Assembly: GCA_050732935.1 (NCBI GenBank)
Contig: JBOHRW010000168.1
Span: 1 to 11,865, forward strand
Length of the DNA stretch: 11,865 bases
Direction of reading: 5' to 3'
Source: DASRVA01 sp050732935
GTDB lineage: Bacteria; Gemmatimonadota; Gemmatimonadetes; JACCXV01; JAHWKZ01
Positions within the stretch are counted from its first letter, which is position 1, and each line of letters opens with the position of its first letter. The notes beneath the pieces were generated by a model, which worked only from the letters and a program-made list of their open reading frames with translations, was not told the DNA's origin and did not search any database. Shown here one piece after another: positions 1 through 6,101 of the stretch. Both the position numbers and the translations under genes were made by a program.

Positions 1-169
1 CCCGGGCGGAGGCCGCCAGCCGCTCCAGATGGCCCTCGAGGAACAGCGGCCGCCGATCGACGATCTTGACCCCCTCGTACACCGCCTCGCCGTGCCGGAC
101 GCCGTGGTCGGTGGCCCGGATCGCGGGGCGGGAGAGCGGCTGGTACGTTCCGTCGACGTAGATCTCCAA
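1..169 (-). CDS. class IV (branched-chain/D-amino-acid type) aminotransferase, N-terminal part, cut by window edge
   Basis: Only the first 56 or so residues are present. They begin (M)EIYVDGTYQPL, then RATDHGVRHGEAVYEGVKI and RRPLFLEGHLERL. This matches the opening of fold-type IV PLP aminotransferases such as IlvE, which start with an 'I-Y-V-D-G' strand, followed by the D-H-G-x-x-x-G-x-x-V-Y-E-G block and the E-H-L-x-R-L helix. The catalytic lysine and cofactor-binding residues lie beyond the edge, so branched-chain, D-alanine and aminodeoxychorismate-lyase members cannot be told apart. The start is taken as TTG at 169-167, because it sits where the family begins and has AAGG six bases upstream; no ATG or GTG lies nearby in frame. 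The gene is divergent from the M50 protease with only 11 bp between the two start codons. The family assignment is firm; the exact start is less so. Confidence 0.85.
   Translation of the reverse strand, partial: MEIYVDGTYQPLSRPAIRATDHGVRHGEAVYEGVKIVDRRPLFLEGHLERLAASAR
141..149 (+). promoter_or_regulatory. possible extended -10 element for the M50 protease gene
   Basis: TGG followed by TACGTT reads as an extended -10 (TGnTAnnnT). It would place the transcript start near 156, about 25 bases before the ATG at 181. It lies inside the opposing aminotransferase coding sequence, which is where a promoter must be given the 11-bp gap between starts. No good -35 is seen. This is weak sequence-only evidence. 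Confidence 0.3.
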
Positions 170-180
170 CGGGAGCCTTG

Positions 181-1305
181 ATGAGCTGGAAGTTCTGGCA
201 ACGAGCGCGACTCGTTCCCGACGTCGAGATCGAGCCGCTTCCGCAGAGCCATCCCGCCGAAGTCGTGGGCCGCGTCTTTCTCGAAGAGCCGCGCGTCTTC
301 TCGGTCGGGCGCGAGCGGATCCTGCGCGGTCGTCTAAGGTACGATTCGCCCGCCGACCGTGCCCGCTTCACGGCGGCGCTGGAGCCCCTGCACGTATCGC
401 ATTACTTCGAGCGCGTGAACGGCACCACGCTGGCGACGGTGACCCATCCCGAGCCCCCGACCCTCCCGCGGGAGTGGCCGATGAACCTGGCTCTCTTCCT
501 GACCACCGTCGTCACCACGCTGTGGGCCGGGGCGGTCATGGAGGGCGCGCCCTTCGATTTCTTTCTGCGGGACTTAGGCGGATTCGCGCGGGGGATCCCC
601 TTCTCGGCGTCCCTGATGGGGATCCTGACAGCCCACGAGCTGGGTCATTACGTGGCGGCCCGCCGCTACGGACTGAACGTGACGCTGCCCTTCTTTATCC
701 CGCTCCCGTTCCCCCCGATCGGGACGCTCGGCGCGGTGATCAAGATGCGGACCCCGATCTACAGCCGGCGCATGCTGCTGGACGTCGGCGCCGCGGGACC
801 CATCGCCGGCATGGCGGTGGCAATCCCGGTGGCCATCGCCGGGATCCTGGGGTCGCCCGTGCTCCCGATCGAGGGGAGCGGAGGGATACGGCTCGGCGAG
901 CCGCTTCTGTTCCAGGCGCTGGTGGCCCTGTTCGCGCCGGCGCACCCGTCGACCCACGACCTGTACCTGAACTCGATCGCCTTCGCGGGCTGGATCGGGT
1001 TCTTCGTGACGGCACTGAACATGCTGCCGCTCGGCCAGCTCGACGGCGGCCACGTCCTGTACGCCCTTCTCGGACGCGGCCAGCATCGGATCGCCTGGCT
1101 CTTTTTCCTGGCCCTTCTCGTCATGGGCTGGTGGTGGCAGGGCTGGTACCTGTGGGCGGTCCTCATCCTGCTCGTGATCAAGGTCAAGCACCCGCCGGTC
1201 CTCGATCCTCAGATCGAGCTCGACCCGCGGCGCCGCCTCGCCGGCTGGCTGGCCGTCCTGCTCTTCATCGGCTGCTTCGTTCCCGTGCCGTTTGCGCTGA
1301 TGTAG
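181..1305 (+). CDS. site-2 protease family (peptidase M50) integral membrane zinc metalloprotease
   Basis: A 374-residue multi-pass membrane protein. The zinc-binding HELGH is at about residues 152-156 within a hydrophobic helix, and the second metal motif, NMLPLGQLDGGH, ends near residue 291; together these define S2P/M50 proteases, which cut substrates inside the membrane. Between them is the PLPFPPIGTLGAVIKM stretch, typical of the bacterial/chloroplast EGY-like branch, and a D-V-G-A-A-G-P-I-A-G segment. About 100 residues of soluble N-terminus precede the first membrane helix, and hydrophobic helices continue to the C-terminus. The start is ATG 181, with GGGAG at 171-175 as ribosome binding site; a TTG at 178 is in frame but too close to it. 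No substrate (anti-sigma factor, SREBP-like protein) is encoded nearby, so the role remains unknown. It converges with the ketosynthase gene. Confidence 0.9.
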   Translation: MSWKFWQRARLVPDVEIEPLPQSHPAEVVGRVFLEEPRVFSVGRERILRGRLRYDSPADRARFTAALEPLHVSHYFERVNGTTLATVTHPEPPTLPREWPMNLALFLTTVVTTLWAGAVMEGAPFDFFLRDLGGFARGIPFSASLMGILTAHELGHYVAARRYGLNVTLPFFIPLPFPPIGTLGAVIKMRTPIYSRRMLLDVGAAGPIAGMAVAIPVAIAGILGSPVLPIEGSGGIRLGEPLLFQALVALFAPAHPSTHDLYLNSIAFAGWIGFFVTALNMLPLGQLDGGHVLYALLGRGQHRIAWLFFLALLVMGWWWQGWYLWAVLILLVIKVKHPPVLDPQIELDPRRRLAGWLAVLLFIGCFVPVPFALM

Positions 1306-1326
1306 GGAAGGCGAAGTTTGACCCGT

Positions 1327-1388
1327 CTGGCTTCCGTGCAGTTCGAGAAGCCGGGAACGCCGGTGAGGCGGGGGAAACTCGCGCCGGC
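1327..1388. terminator. hairpins in the convergent gap between M50 and ketosynthase genes
   Basis: The 108-bp gap between the two convergent genes holds two inverted repeats. GGCTTC (1329-1334) pairs with GAAGCC (1347-1352), extendable by a C-G and a T-G pair. GCCGG (1359-1363) pairs with CCGGC (1384-1388), with a partial inner GAG/CTC. Neither is followed by a clear T-run on either strand, so intrinsic termination is only a suggestion from position and structure. Confidence 0.35.
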
Positions 1389-1413
1389 ACGGCCAATCGA
1401 CAAGCGTACGGAC

Positions 1414-2667
1414 TCACCCGTCCCACCGCCGCACCACAAGCGCCGAGTTTTTCGACCCGAACGCGATGCAGTTCACGACCGCCGTACCGAGGTCGGCATC
1501 GCGTCCCTCGTTCGCCACGTAATCGAGATCGCACGCCGGATCGGGCGTCTCGTAATTGACGGTGGGCGGTAGCCAGCCCGCCCGCAGGGCTTCGACCGTC
1601 TCCACCATCCCGGCCGCGCCGCAGGCCCCCTGCGGGTGGCCGATCATCGACTTGAGCGCCGACGTCGCCAGGCCTTCGGCGTGGCCATCGAAGGCGAGGC
1701 GGACGGCGCGCGACTCGATCCTGTCGTTGAGCTCGGTCGCCGTCCCGTGCAGGTTGACGTAGTCGATCGCCTCGGGCTCGAGTCCCGCGTCCTCCAGCGC
1801 CAGGGAGATCGCGCGACCGGCCTCTTCGCCGGACGGCTCCGGCTGCACCCGGTGATAGGCGTCACAGGTGCTCCCGTATCCGAGCACCTCGGCCAGGATC
1901 GTGGCGCCTCGACGGCGGGCGCTCGAAAGCCTCTCGAAGACGAGCATCCACGCTCCCTCGCCCATCACGAACCCGTCGCGGTCGGCGTTGAAGGGGCGTG
2001 ACGCGCGCGCGGGATCGCCGTTGCGGGTGGTCATCGTTCCCATCCGGCAGAAGCCGGCCATGATGCCGGGCACGATGCACGCCTCGGCCCCGCCGGTGAG
2101 GATCCGGTCCGCCCAACCGCTCCTGAGCGATAGCAGGGCATAGCCCATGGCGTCCGATGCCGACGTGCAGCCGGTCGAGATCACGTGGCTCATCCCGCGA
2201 AGGTTGAAGGCCATCGAGACCTCGCTCGACAGCATGCCGACAAAGGTCGCCACGATCCCGTACGGGCTCACCTTGCGGTACCCGTCCCGGAAGAAGACCT
2301 CGTACTGCTCTTCACCGAAGGCGATGCCGGCCGCACCCGTGCCCACGAGGACACCGGTGCGGCGGCGGGCATCGTCGCTCATCCGATCGGCGTCGATCCC
2401 GGCGTCGGCGAGCGCCTCGGCGGCGGCCGCGAGCGACATCGCCACCACCCGCATCCCGTAGCGCCGGGACTTGGGGGGCAGATAGGTCTCGACGTCGAAG
2501 CCGCGCACCTCGCCCGCCACGCGGCAGGGGAGCTCCGACGCGTCGAACCGGGTAATCGGCCCGGTGCCGCTCTTCCCCCGGGCGCACGCCTCCCAGAAGG
2601 CGCGGCGGCCGATCCCGTTCGGGCTCACCGCCCCCATCCCCGAGATCACGACGCGAAGGTCATCCAT
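1414..2667 (-). CDS. beta-ketoacyl-ACP synthase, FabF (KAS II) type
   Basis: A 417-residue thiolase-fold condensing enzyme. From the chosen ATG the protein starts MDDLRVVISGMGAVSPNG, the usual FabF opening. The active-site triad is complete: Cys167 in STGCTSASDA, His307 in NLHGTATELND and His344 in SMIGHPQGACGAAG, each four residues later than in E. coli FabF (163, 303, 340). The PFNADRDGFVMGEGA segment and the C-terminal NCIAFGSKNSALV are also typical. It would condense an acyl thioester with malonyl-ACP. The reading frame extends 32 residues upstream to an ATG at 2763, but that part is unlike the family and would cover the divergent promoter region. GGAGG lies about 13 bases before ATG 2667. 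No ACP, FabG or other fatty-acid gene adjoins it, and the Cys motif (S-T-G-C-T-S) differs from the common T-A-C-A-T-S, so a specialised pathway rather than the housekeeping cycle is possible. Confidence 0.93.
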   Translation of the reverse strand: MDDLRVVISGMGAVSPNGIGRRAFWEACARGKSGTGPITRFDASELPCRVAGEVRGFDVETYLPPKSRRYGMRVVAMSLAAAAEALADAGIDADRMSDDARRRTGVLVGTGAAGIAFGEEQYEVFFRDGYRKVSPYGIVATFVGMLSSEVSMAFNLRGMSHVISTGCTSASDAMGYALLSLRSGWADRILTGGAEACIVPGIMAGFCRMGTMTTRNGDPARASRPFNADRDGFVMGEGAWMLVFERLSSARRRGATILAEVLGYGSTCDAYHRVQPEPSGEEAGRAISLALEDAGLEPEAIDYVNLHGTATELNDRIESRAVRLAFDGHAEGLATSALKSMIGHPQGACGAAGMVETVEALRAGWLPPTVNYETPDPACDLDYVANEGRDADLGTAVVNCIAFGSKNSALVVRRWDG

Positions 2668-2715
2668 GCGAGGCGTTGCACCTCCGAAGCTATTAGGCCG
2701 ATCGGGAGGGTCGAA

Positions 2716-2740
2716 GTCCGGCCATCCGATTCGGCCGGAC
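2716..2740. promoter_or_regulatory. perfect 8-bp inverted repeat in the ketosynthase/E1 divergent promoter region (candidate operator)
   Basis: GTCCGGCC (2716-2723) and GGCCGGAC (2733-2740) are exact reverse complements separated by 9 bases. The repeat lies inside the 107-bp gap between the divergent starts at 2667 and 2775. It would overlap the start point of a minus-strand promoter with its -10 at 2750-2745, and sit about 35-59 bases upstream of the E1 gene start. That is the geometry of a shared operator, though a leader hairpin in the ketosynthase mRNA is an alternative. Confidence 0.45.
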
Positions 2741-2744
2741 GGCG

Positions 2745-2750
2745 AATATA
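2745..2750 (-). promoter_or_regulatory. possible -10 box for the ketosynthase gene
   Basis: Read on the minus strand this is TATATT, one mismatch from TATAAT, about 78 bases before the ATG. It is the most AT-rich hexamer in the gap. No convincing -35 is visible at 16-18 bp. Confidence 0.35.
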
Positions 2751-2762
2751 GGGGTCGTCGCA

Positions 2763-2768
2763 TACTTT
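2763..2768 (+). promoter_or_regulatory. possible -10 box giving a leaderless E1-like mRNA
   Basis: TACTTT is followed by exactly six bases and then ATG 2775, so the expected transcript start coincides with the start codon. No Shine-Dalgarno sequence lies between. The pattern (TAnnnT six to eight bases before the start) is the one known for leaderless genes; no -35 is evident. Confidence 0.4.
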
Positions 2769-2774
2769 GCTTCC

Positions 2775-3818
2775 ATGCCCGAGACCCGTCCCGATCCCTC
2801 AGAACGGTACGTCCGGCAGGCGATCCTCCCGGAGATCGGCGCCGAGGGTCAGGCCCGGCTCGCCCGCTCGCACGCGGTGATCGTGGGGGCCGGGGCGCTG
2901 GGATCGTTTCAGGCCGCTCTCCTTGCGCGCGCCGGAGTGGGACGGCTGACCGTCGTCGACCGGGACTTCGTCGAGCGCTCGAACCTGCAGCGCCAGATCC
3001 TCTACACGGACGACGATGCCCGGCGCGGCCTGCCCAAGGCGCTGGCCACGGAACGCGCGCTCGCCGCGATGAACCCGGACATCCACGTGGAAGGCGTGGT
3101 CGACGACCTGAACCCGGGCTCGGCCGCGGCGCTGCTGGCCGGGGCAGACGCGATCGGGGACGGAACCGACAACCTCGAGAGCCGCTACCTGATCAACGAC
3201 TGGGCCGTCCGCGAGAGCGTTCCCTGGGTTTACGGCGGCGTGATCGGCACGGGTGGCCTGGTGATGCCGGTCCTGCCCGGGGAGACCGCCTGTCTGCGGT
3301 GCGTGTTCGTCGACCCCCCAGCACCGGGGGCGTTGCCGACCTGCGAGACCGCGGGCGTTCTCGGCCCGGCGGTAGCGGTCGTGGCCGGCCAGCAGAGCGC
3401 CGAGATGCTGAAGATCCTGGTGGGCGCCACGGAACGGGTGACGAGGGGGCTCCTGCGCTACGATGTTTGGGAGGCGGGATGGACCTCCGTGGCTACCGGG
3501 GAACCACGGCCGGATTGCCCGGTGTGCGGGCGTGGAGACTACGAATGGCTCGAGGGAAGGCGCGGGGGACGGACCGCCCGCCTTTGCGGCAGGCAGGCCG
3601 TCCAGCTCCTCCCCGGAGGGGATGCCGCCACCCCGCGCCTCGAGGAGCTGGCCGAGCGGCTGCGTCCCGAGTGGGAGGTCACCGTGAACGAGCACCTCCT
3701 GCGGGCCCGCCGGGACGACCGCACGGTGAGCGTGTTCCGGGACGGCCGGGCGATCGTCGATGGCACGTCCGACGAGCGGGAGGCGAGGAGCCTGTACGCG
3801 CGGGTCGTTGGGGTGTGA
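2775..3818 (+). CDS. E1-like adenylyltransferase, ThiF/MoeB/HesA family, with C-terminal extension
   Basis: A 347-residue protein of the family that adenylates the C-terminal glycine of ubiquitin-like sulfur carriers (ThiS, MoaD). The RYVRQAILPEIG opening is diagnostic. The nucleotide-binding loop GAGALGS is at 38-44, followed by VVDRDFVERSNLQRQ and D-G-T-D-N-L-E-S-R-Y. Paired zinc cysteines are CLRC (173-176) and CPVC (248-251), and the candidate thioester cysteine is Cys190 in TCETAGVLGP. About 95 residues follow the second zinc pair (LCGRQAVQL, then NEHLLR, VFRDGRAIVDGTSD and YARVVG), an extension I recognise from many stand-alone bacterial ThiF/MoeB proteins; it replaces the rhodanese domain of MoeZ types. 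No ThiS, MoaD or thiamine/molybdopterin gene adjoins it. The nearest small protein is the LysW-like carrier 210 bp downstream. The start lacks a Shine-Dalgarno sequence and may be leaderless. Confidence 0.92.
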   Translation: MPETRPDPSERYVRQAILPEIGAEGQARLARSHAVIVGAGALGSFQAALLARAGVGRLTVVDRDFVERSNLQRQILYTDDDARRGLPKALATERALAAMNPDIHVEGVVDDLNPGSAAALLAGADAIGDGTDNLESRYLINDWAVRESVPWVYGGVIGTGGLVMPVLPGETACLRCVFVDPPAPGALPTCETAGVLGPAVAVVAGQQSAEMLKILVGATERVTRGLLRYDVWEAGWTSVATGEPRPDCPVCGRGDYEWLEGRRGGRTARLCGRQAVQLLPGGDAATPRLEELAERLRPEWEVTVNEHLLRARRDDRTVSVFRDGRAIVDGTSDEREARSLYARVVGV

Positions 3819-3961
3819 AGCACCGCCGGCCCATACGGCGCACACCCGCGATCGCTTCGGTCGGCTTCTTGCATATCCGGAGGTGGAGGACCGGTTGACC
3901 GCCTATTCCACCGGGGCTGCCCACCCGCCGAATGACCCCCCTTTCATGGCGCTAGAGGCGC

Positions 3962-3992
3962 TGGACAGAGCATTGACGGGGAATGTTATAAT
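3962..3992 (+). promoter_or_regulatory. strong promoter for the LysW-like gene (consensus extended -10)
   Basis: TGTTATAAT at 3984-3992 is a perfect extended -10. TGGACA at 3962-3967 could serve as -35, with a long 19-bp spacer, which an extended -10 tolerates. The transcript start would be near 3999, about 30 bases before the GTG start. The rest of the gap after the E1 gene (3819-3961) shows no gene or clear terminator. This is the closest match to the consensus in the window and implies separate, possibly high, expression of the small protein. Confidence 0.65.
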
Positions 3993-4028
3993 TGCGAGCC
4001 CGTTATCCCTTGAGGAGGAGGTGGACGC

Positions 4029-4223
4029 GTGGCTCATTGCCCTGAATGTGACGCCGAGCTCGAGGGTGATCCCTTCGAGTTCGAGGAGGGTGAAGTCGTC
4101 GAGTGCCCCGAGTGCGGTGTGGAGCTGGAGGTTATCAGCACGTCTCCGCTGGAGCTGGAGCCGCTCGAGTCCGACGACGAGGACGACGACTATGGCGACC
4201 CCGATGGAGAGGAATGGGGCTAG
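4029..4223 (+). CDS. lysW: LysW-like amino-group carrier protein (zinc ribbon, acidic tail) ending in Trp-Gly
   Basis: A 64-residue protein. Two CPEC knuckles (HCPECDAEL near residue 4 and VECPECGVELEV near residue 27) form a four-cysteine zinc ribbon, followed by an L-E-L-E-P-L segment and a tail made largely of Asp and Glu. This is the LysW/ArgW layout, where LysX-type ATP-grasp ligases attach the substrate amino acid to the side-chain carboxyl of the final Glu of a conserved E-D/E-W-G-E end. Here the reading is GAG GAA TGG GGC TAG, so the protein stops at EEWG and lacks that glutamate. The start is GTG, with GAGGAGGAG at 4012-4020 eight bases upstream. None of the LysX, LysZ, LysY, LysJ or LysK partners is in the window. 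Family membership is well supported; the biosynthetic role is doubtful because the attachment residue is absent. Confidence 0.82.
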   Translation: MAHCPECDAELEGDPFEFEEGEVVECPECGVELEVISTSPLELEPLESDDEDDDYGDPDGEEWG

Positions 4224-4241
4224 CGCCCGGTCCTCCTCCCA

Positions 4242-4250
4242 TGCTACGAT
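4242..4250 (+). promoter_or_regulatory. possible extended -10 for the histidine kinase operon
   Basis: TGC followed by TACGAT fits TGnTAnnnT. The predicted transcript start is near 4257, directly before the hairpin at 4258-4281 and about 50 bases before ATG 4308. No -35 is evident. Confidence 0.35.
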
Positions 4251-4257
4251 AGACGCT

Positions 4258-4281
4258 CGCGCCGGGAGATCGTCCGGCGCG
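4258..4281. promoter_or_regulatory. perfect 8-bp GC inverted repeat between the LysW-like and kinase genes
   Basis: CGCGCCGG (4258-4265) and CCGGCGCG (4274-4281) are exact complements around an 8-base loop. Four T residues follow only after GGACCCCC, so a conventional intrinsic terminator for the LysW-like gene is possible but imperfect. Alternatively it is an operator, or a 5'-end stabilising hairpin of the kinase mRNA. Confidence 0.45.
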
Positions 4282-4307
4282 GACCCCCTTTTGCGGGAGC
4301 CCTGGCG

Positions 4308-6101
4308 ATGACGCTGGGCAACTCGCTGCACGCCGCCGCCTTCTTCGCCGTCCTGGCGATCGTCTACCTGTACCTGCATCGGGAATATCGGCTCCGGCAC
4401 CACCTGCTCTGGTTGCTGGCCTGGATCTTCCTGATCGTCCGCGCGCTCGCGGGCCTCGTGGAGGGGGCGGAAACCCCCTGGCGGATGTGGCTCGACTCGG
4501 GGCTCGTGATCCTGGCCAGCTCGCTGCTGCTCCTGGGGGCGCTCTCCGCAGCCGGTCCCAAACAGCTCGGTCGCGGTCACGCGGTTCGGCTGGGAGCTGC
4601 GGTAGGGGCCGGGCTCCTGGCCGTCTTCGGGGTCCTCGCGAGCCTGAGGCCCGAGATCGCCCCGGCGCGGACGGCTGCCCTCGGGCTGTTCGCGGTGCTG
4701 TGGATCGCTTCCGGCTGGGCGGTCGATCGATACGTTCGGGAGTTCGCTCCGCTCGGCGCCCGCGCGGCGGGGATGGCGCTCGTGGTGACCCCCCTCGCCT
4801 GGGGCCTGGTATGGATCTTCGCCCCCCAGCTCTCCGCCGCGTGGTGGGGGTTGCTGGAGATGGTGCTGGCCCTGCTCGTCGGCGCCAGCATGATCGTCCT
4901 GGGAGTGGAGGAGGGGAGGACGAGGTATGCGGGCCACCGGATCGACCCTGCCGCGTTCTTCGACGGAGATCCGAACATGATCGTCGTCATGCAGAGCGGG
5001 CGTGTGGCATTCGTCAATCGTGCGCTGGCCGCCCGGATCGGCCGCAAGGCGGAGGACTTCGGTGGCGGAGGGTTGGAGACGATCGTCACCCCGGAGCATC
5101 GGGAGCGGATCCCCGAGCCGCCGATCGCGAGCGGAGAGCGGGCGATGAGGCGGCGGGTCGCCGCGGGCAATCCGGAAATCGACCTGCTCGACACGGAGGG
5201 GGCGCGGATACCGGTGCTCGTGCTCGCGGATCCCATCCCCTGGCGGGGGAGGCAGGCCATCAAGTACGAGTTCATCGACGTCACGAGTCGACGACGGGCG
5301 GAGGACGAGGTTCGCAAGATCAACGAGGAGCTCCAGCACATCAACACCGAGCTCGAGCGCAGCAACGAGATCAAGAGCGAGTTCCTGTCGAATACGAGTC
5401 ACGAGCTGAAGACTCCGCTGACTTCGATCATCGCCAATACCGAAATCCTCGAGTACGAGATGTGCGGTCCCGTCAACGAGGAGCAGCGGAAGGTCCTGGC
5501 CAACATCAACCGCAACAGCCAGCACCTGCTCGACATGATTTCCCGTTTGCTGGACTTCGCCCGTTACGAGGAAGGGTACGCGACGCTGCGCTACGAGCGG
5601 GTCGATCTGCGAGCGCTGGTGGAGGCGGTGGTCGACACGGCTCGACCGCTGGCCGGGGATGGAGAGCGCCGGATCGTGGCGAACGTGGACGAGCGCCTGG
5701 GTTGGTGCTTCCTGGACGGCGAGAAGATCTACCGGATCTTCCTGAACCTGGTCGAGAACGCGATCAAGTTCTCCAAGGATGGCGAAATCCGGGTGGAGGC
5801 CGATCTCATGGGAGGCGAGGTCGAAGGCCGGGTCACCGACCGGGGGATCGGCATCCCCGAGGACAAGCTGAGGGAGGTCTTCGACGCGTTTCGCCAGGTG
5901 GAGCCTTCGGAGACTCGCGCTTATCCGGGCGTCGGGCTGGGACTCGCCATCTGCAAGCAGCTCGTGGAGATGCACGGCGGAAGGATCTGGGCGGACTCCA
6001 GTCTGGGGGAAGGGACCGTCATGCGCTTCCGCGTCCCGTATCACGAAGCGCCCCCCGGATCGGTGGGCGCCCCGCGGGCCACGGCCGAGAGCGCGGGCTG
6101 A
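4308..6101 (+). CDS. membrane-bound PAS-domain sensor histidine kinase, orphan
   Basis: A 597-residue kinase. Residues 1-200 contain about six or seven hydrophobic segments with short loops, suggesting a membrane-embedded sensor. A PAS-like domain covers about 215-325 (MIVVMQSGRVAFVNRAL to YEFIDVTSRRRAEDE), followed by a short coiled coil. The HisKA domain has phospho-acceptor His365 in SNTSHELKTPLTSI. The HATPase domain has its N-box Asn484 in NLVENAIKF, the G1 box DRGIGIPED at 511-519 and the G2 box GVGLGLAICK at 541-550, so it looks catalytically complete. GGGAG at 4295-4299 supports ATG 4308. No response regulator is adjacent, so the partner is elsewhere. About 20 residues after the ATPase domain are low in complexity and overlap the start of the glycosyltransferase gene. 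Confidence 0.95.
   Translation: MTLGNSLHAAAFFAVLAIVYLYLHREYRLRHHLLWLLAWIFLIVRALAGLVEGAETPWRMWLDSGLVILASSLLLLGALSAAGPKQLGRGHAVRLGAAVGAGLLAVFGVLASLRPEIAPARTAALGLFAVLWIASGWAVDRYVREFAPLGARAAGMALVVTPLAWGLVWIFAPQLSAAWWGLLEMVLALLVGASMIVLGVEEGRTRYAGHRIDPAAFFDGDPNMIVVMQSGRVAFVNRALAARIGRKAEDFGGGGLETIVTPEHRERIPEPPIASGERAMRRRVAAGNPEIDLLDTEGARIPVLVLADPIPWRGRQAIKYEFIDVTSRRRAEDEVRKINEELQHINTELERSNEIKSEFLSNTSHELKTPLTSIIANTEILEYEMCGPVNEEQRKVLANINRNSQHLLDMISRLLDFARYEEGYATLRYERVDLRALVEAVVDTARPLAGDGERRIVANVDERLGWCFLDGEKIYRIFLNLVENAIKFSKDGEIRVEADLMGGEVEGRVTDRGIGIPEDKLREVFDAFRQVEPSETRAYPGVGLGLAICKQLVEMHGGRIWADSSLGEGTVMRFRVPYHEAPPGSVGAPRATAESAG

Noticed and set aside
178..180. TTG as start of the M50 protease
   Set aside because: It lies only two bases after the GGGAG ribosome site; ATG 181 has proper spacing.
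2668..2763. Upstream ATG at 2763 giving the ketosynthase 32 more residues
   Set aside because: The extension is unlike any ketosynthase N-terminus, covers the divergent promoter region and has no ribosome site; from ATG 2667 the catalytic residues take FabF-like numbering.
3819..3961. Search for a tRNA, small gene or terminator in the gap after the E1-like gene
   Set aside because: No cloverleaf, no frame with start and ribosome site beyond a 27-codon Arg-rich frame from 3814, and no stem with a T-run.
3973..3978. TTGACG as -35 box for the LysW-like gene
   Set aside because: Only 8 bp separate it from TATAAT, far short of the 16-18 bp needed; the extended -10 with the weaker TGGACA upstream is preferred.
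3903..6044. A 713-codon open frame on the minus strand, antisense to the kinase and LysW-like genes
   Set aside because: It mirrors the histidine kinase; long antisense frames are common in high-GC genes, it is repetitive in D, R, P and L and shows no domain. The plus-strand kinase is unmistakable.
4487..6097. Long open frame continuous with the glycosyltransferase, which would make a 773-residue protein
   Set aside because: The portion before 6098 is an Arg/Gly-rich shadow of the kinase frame; only the part from 6098 has glycosyltransferase motifs.
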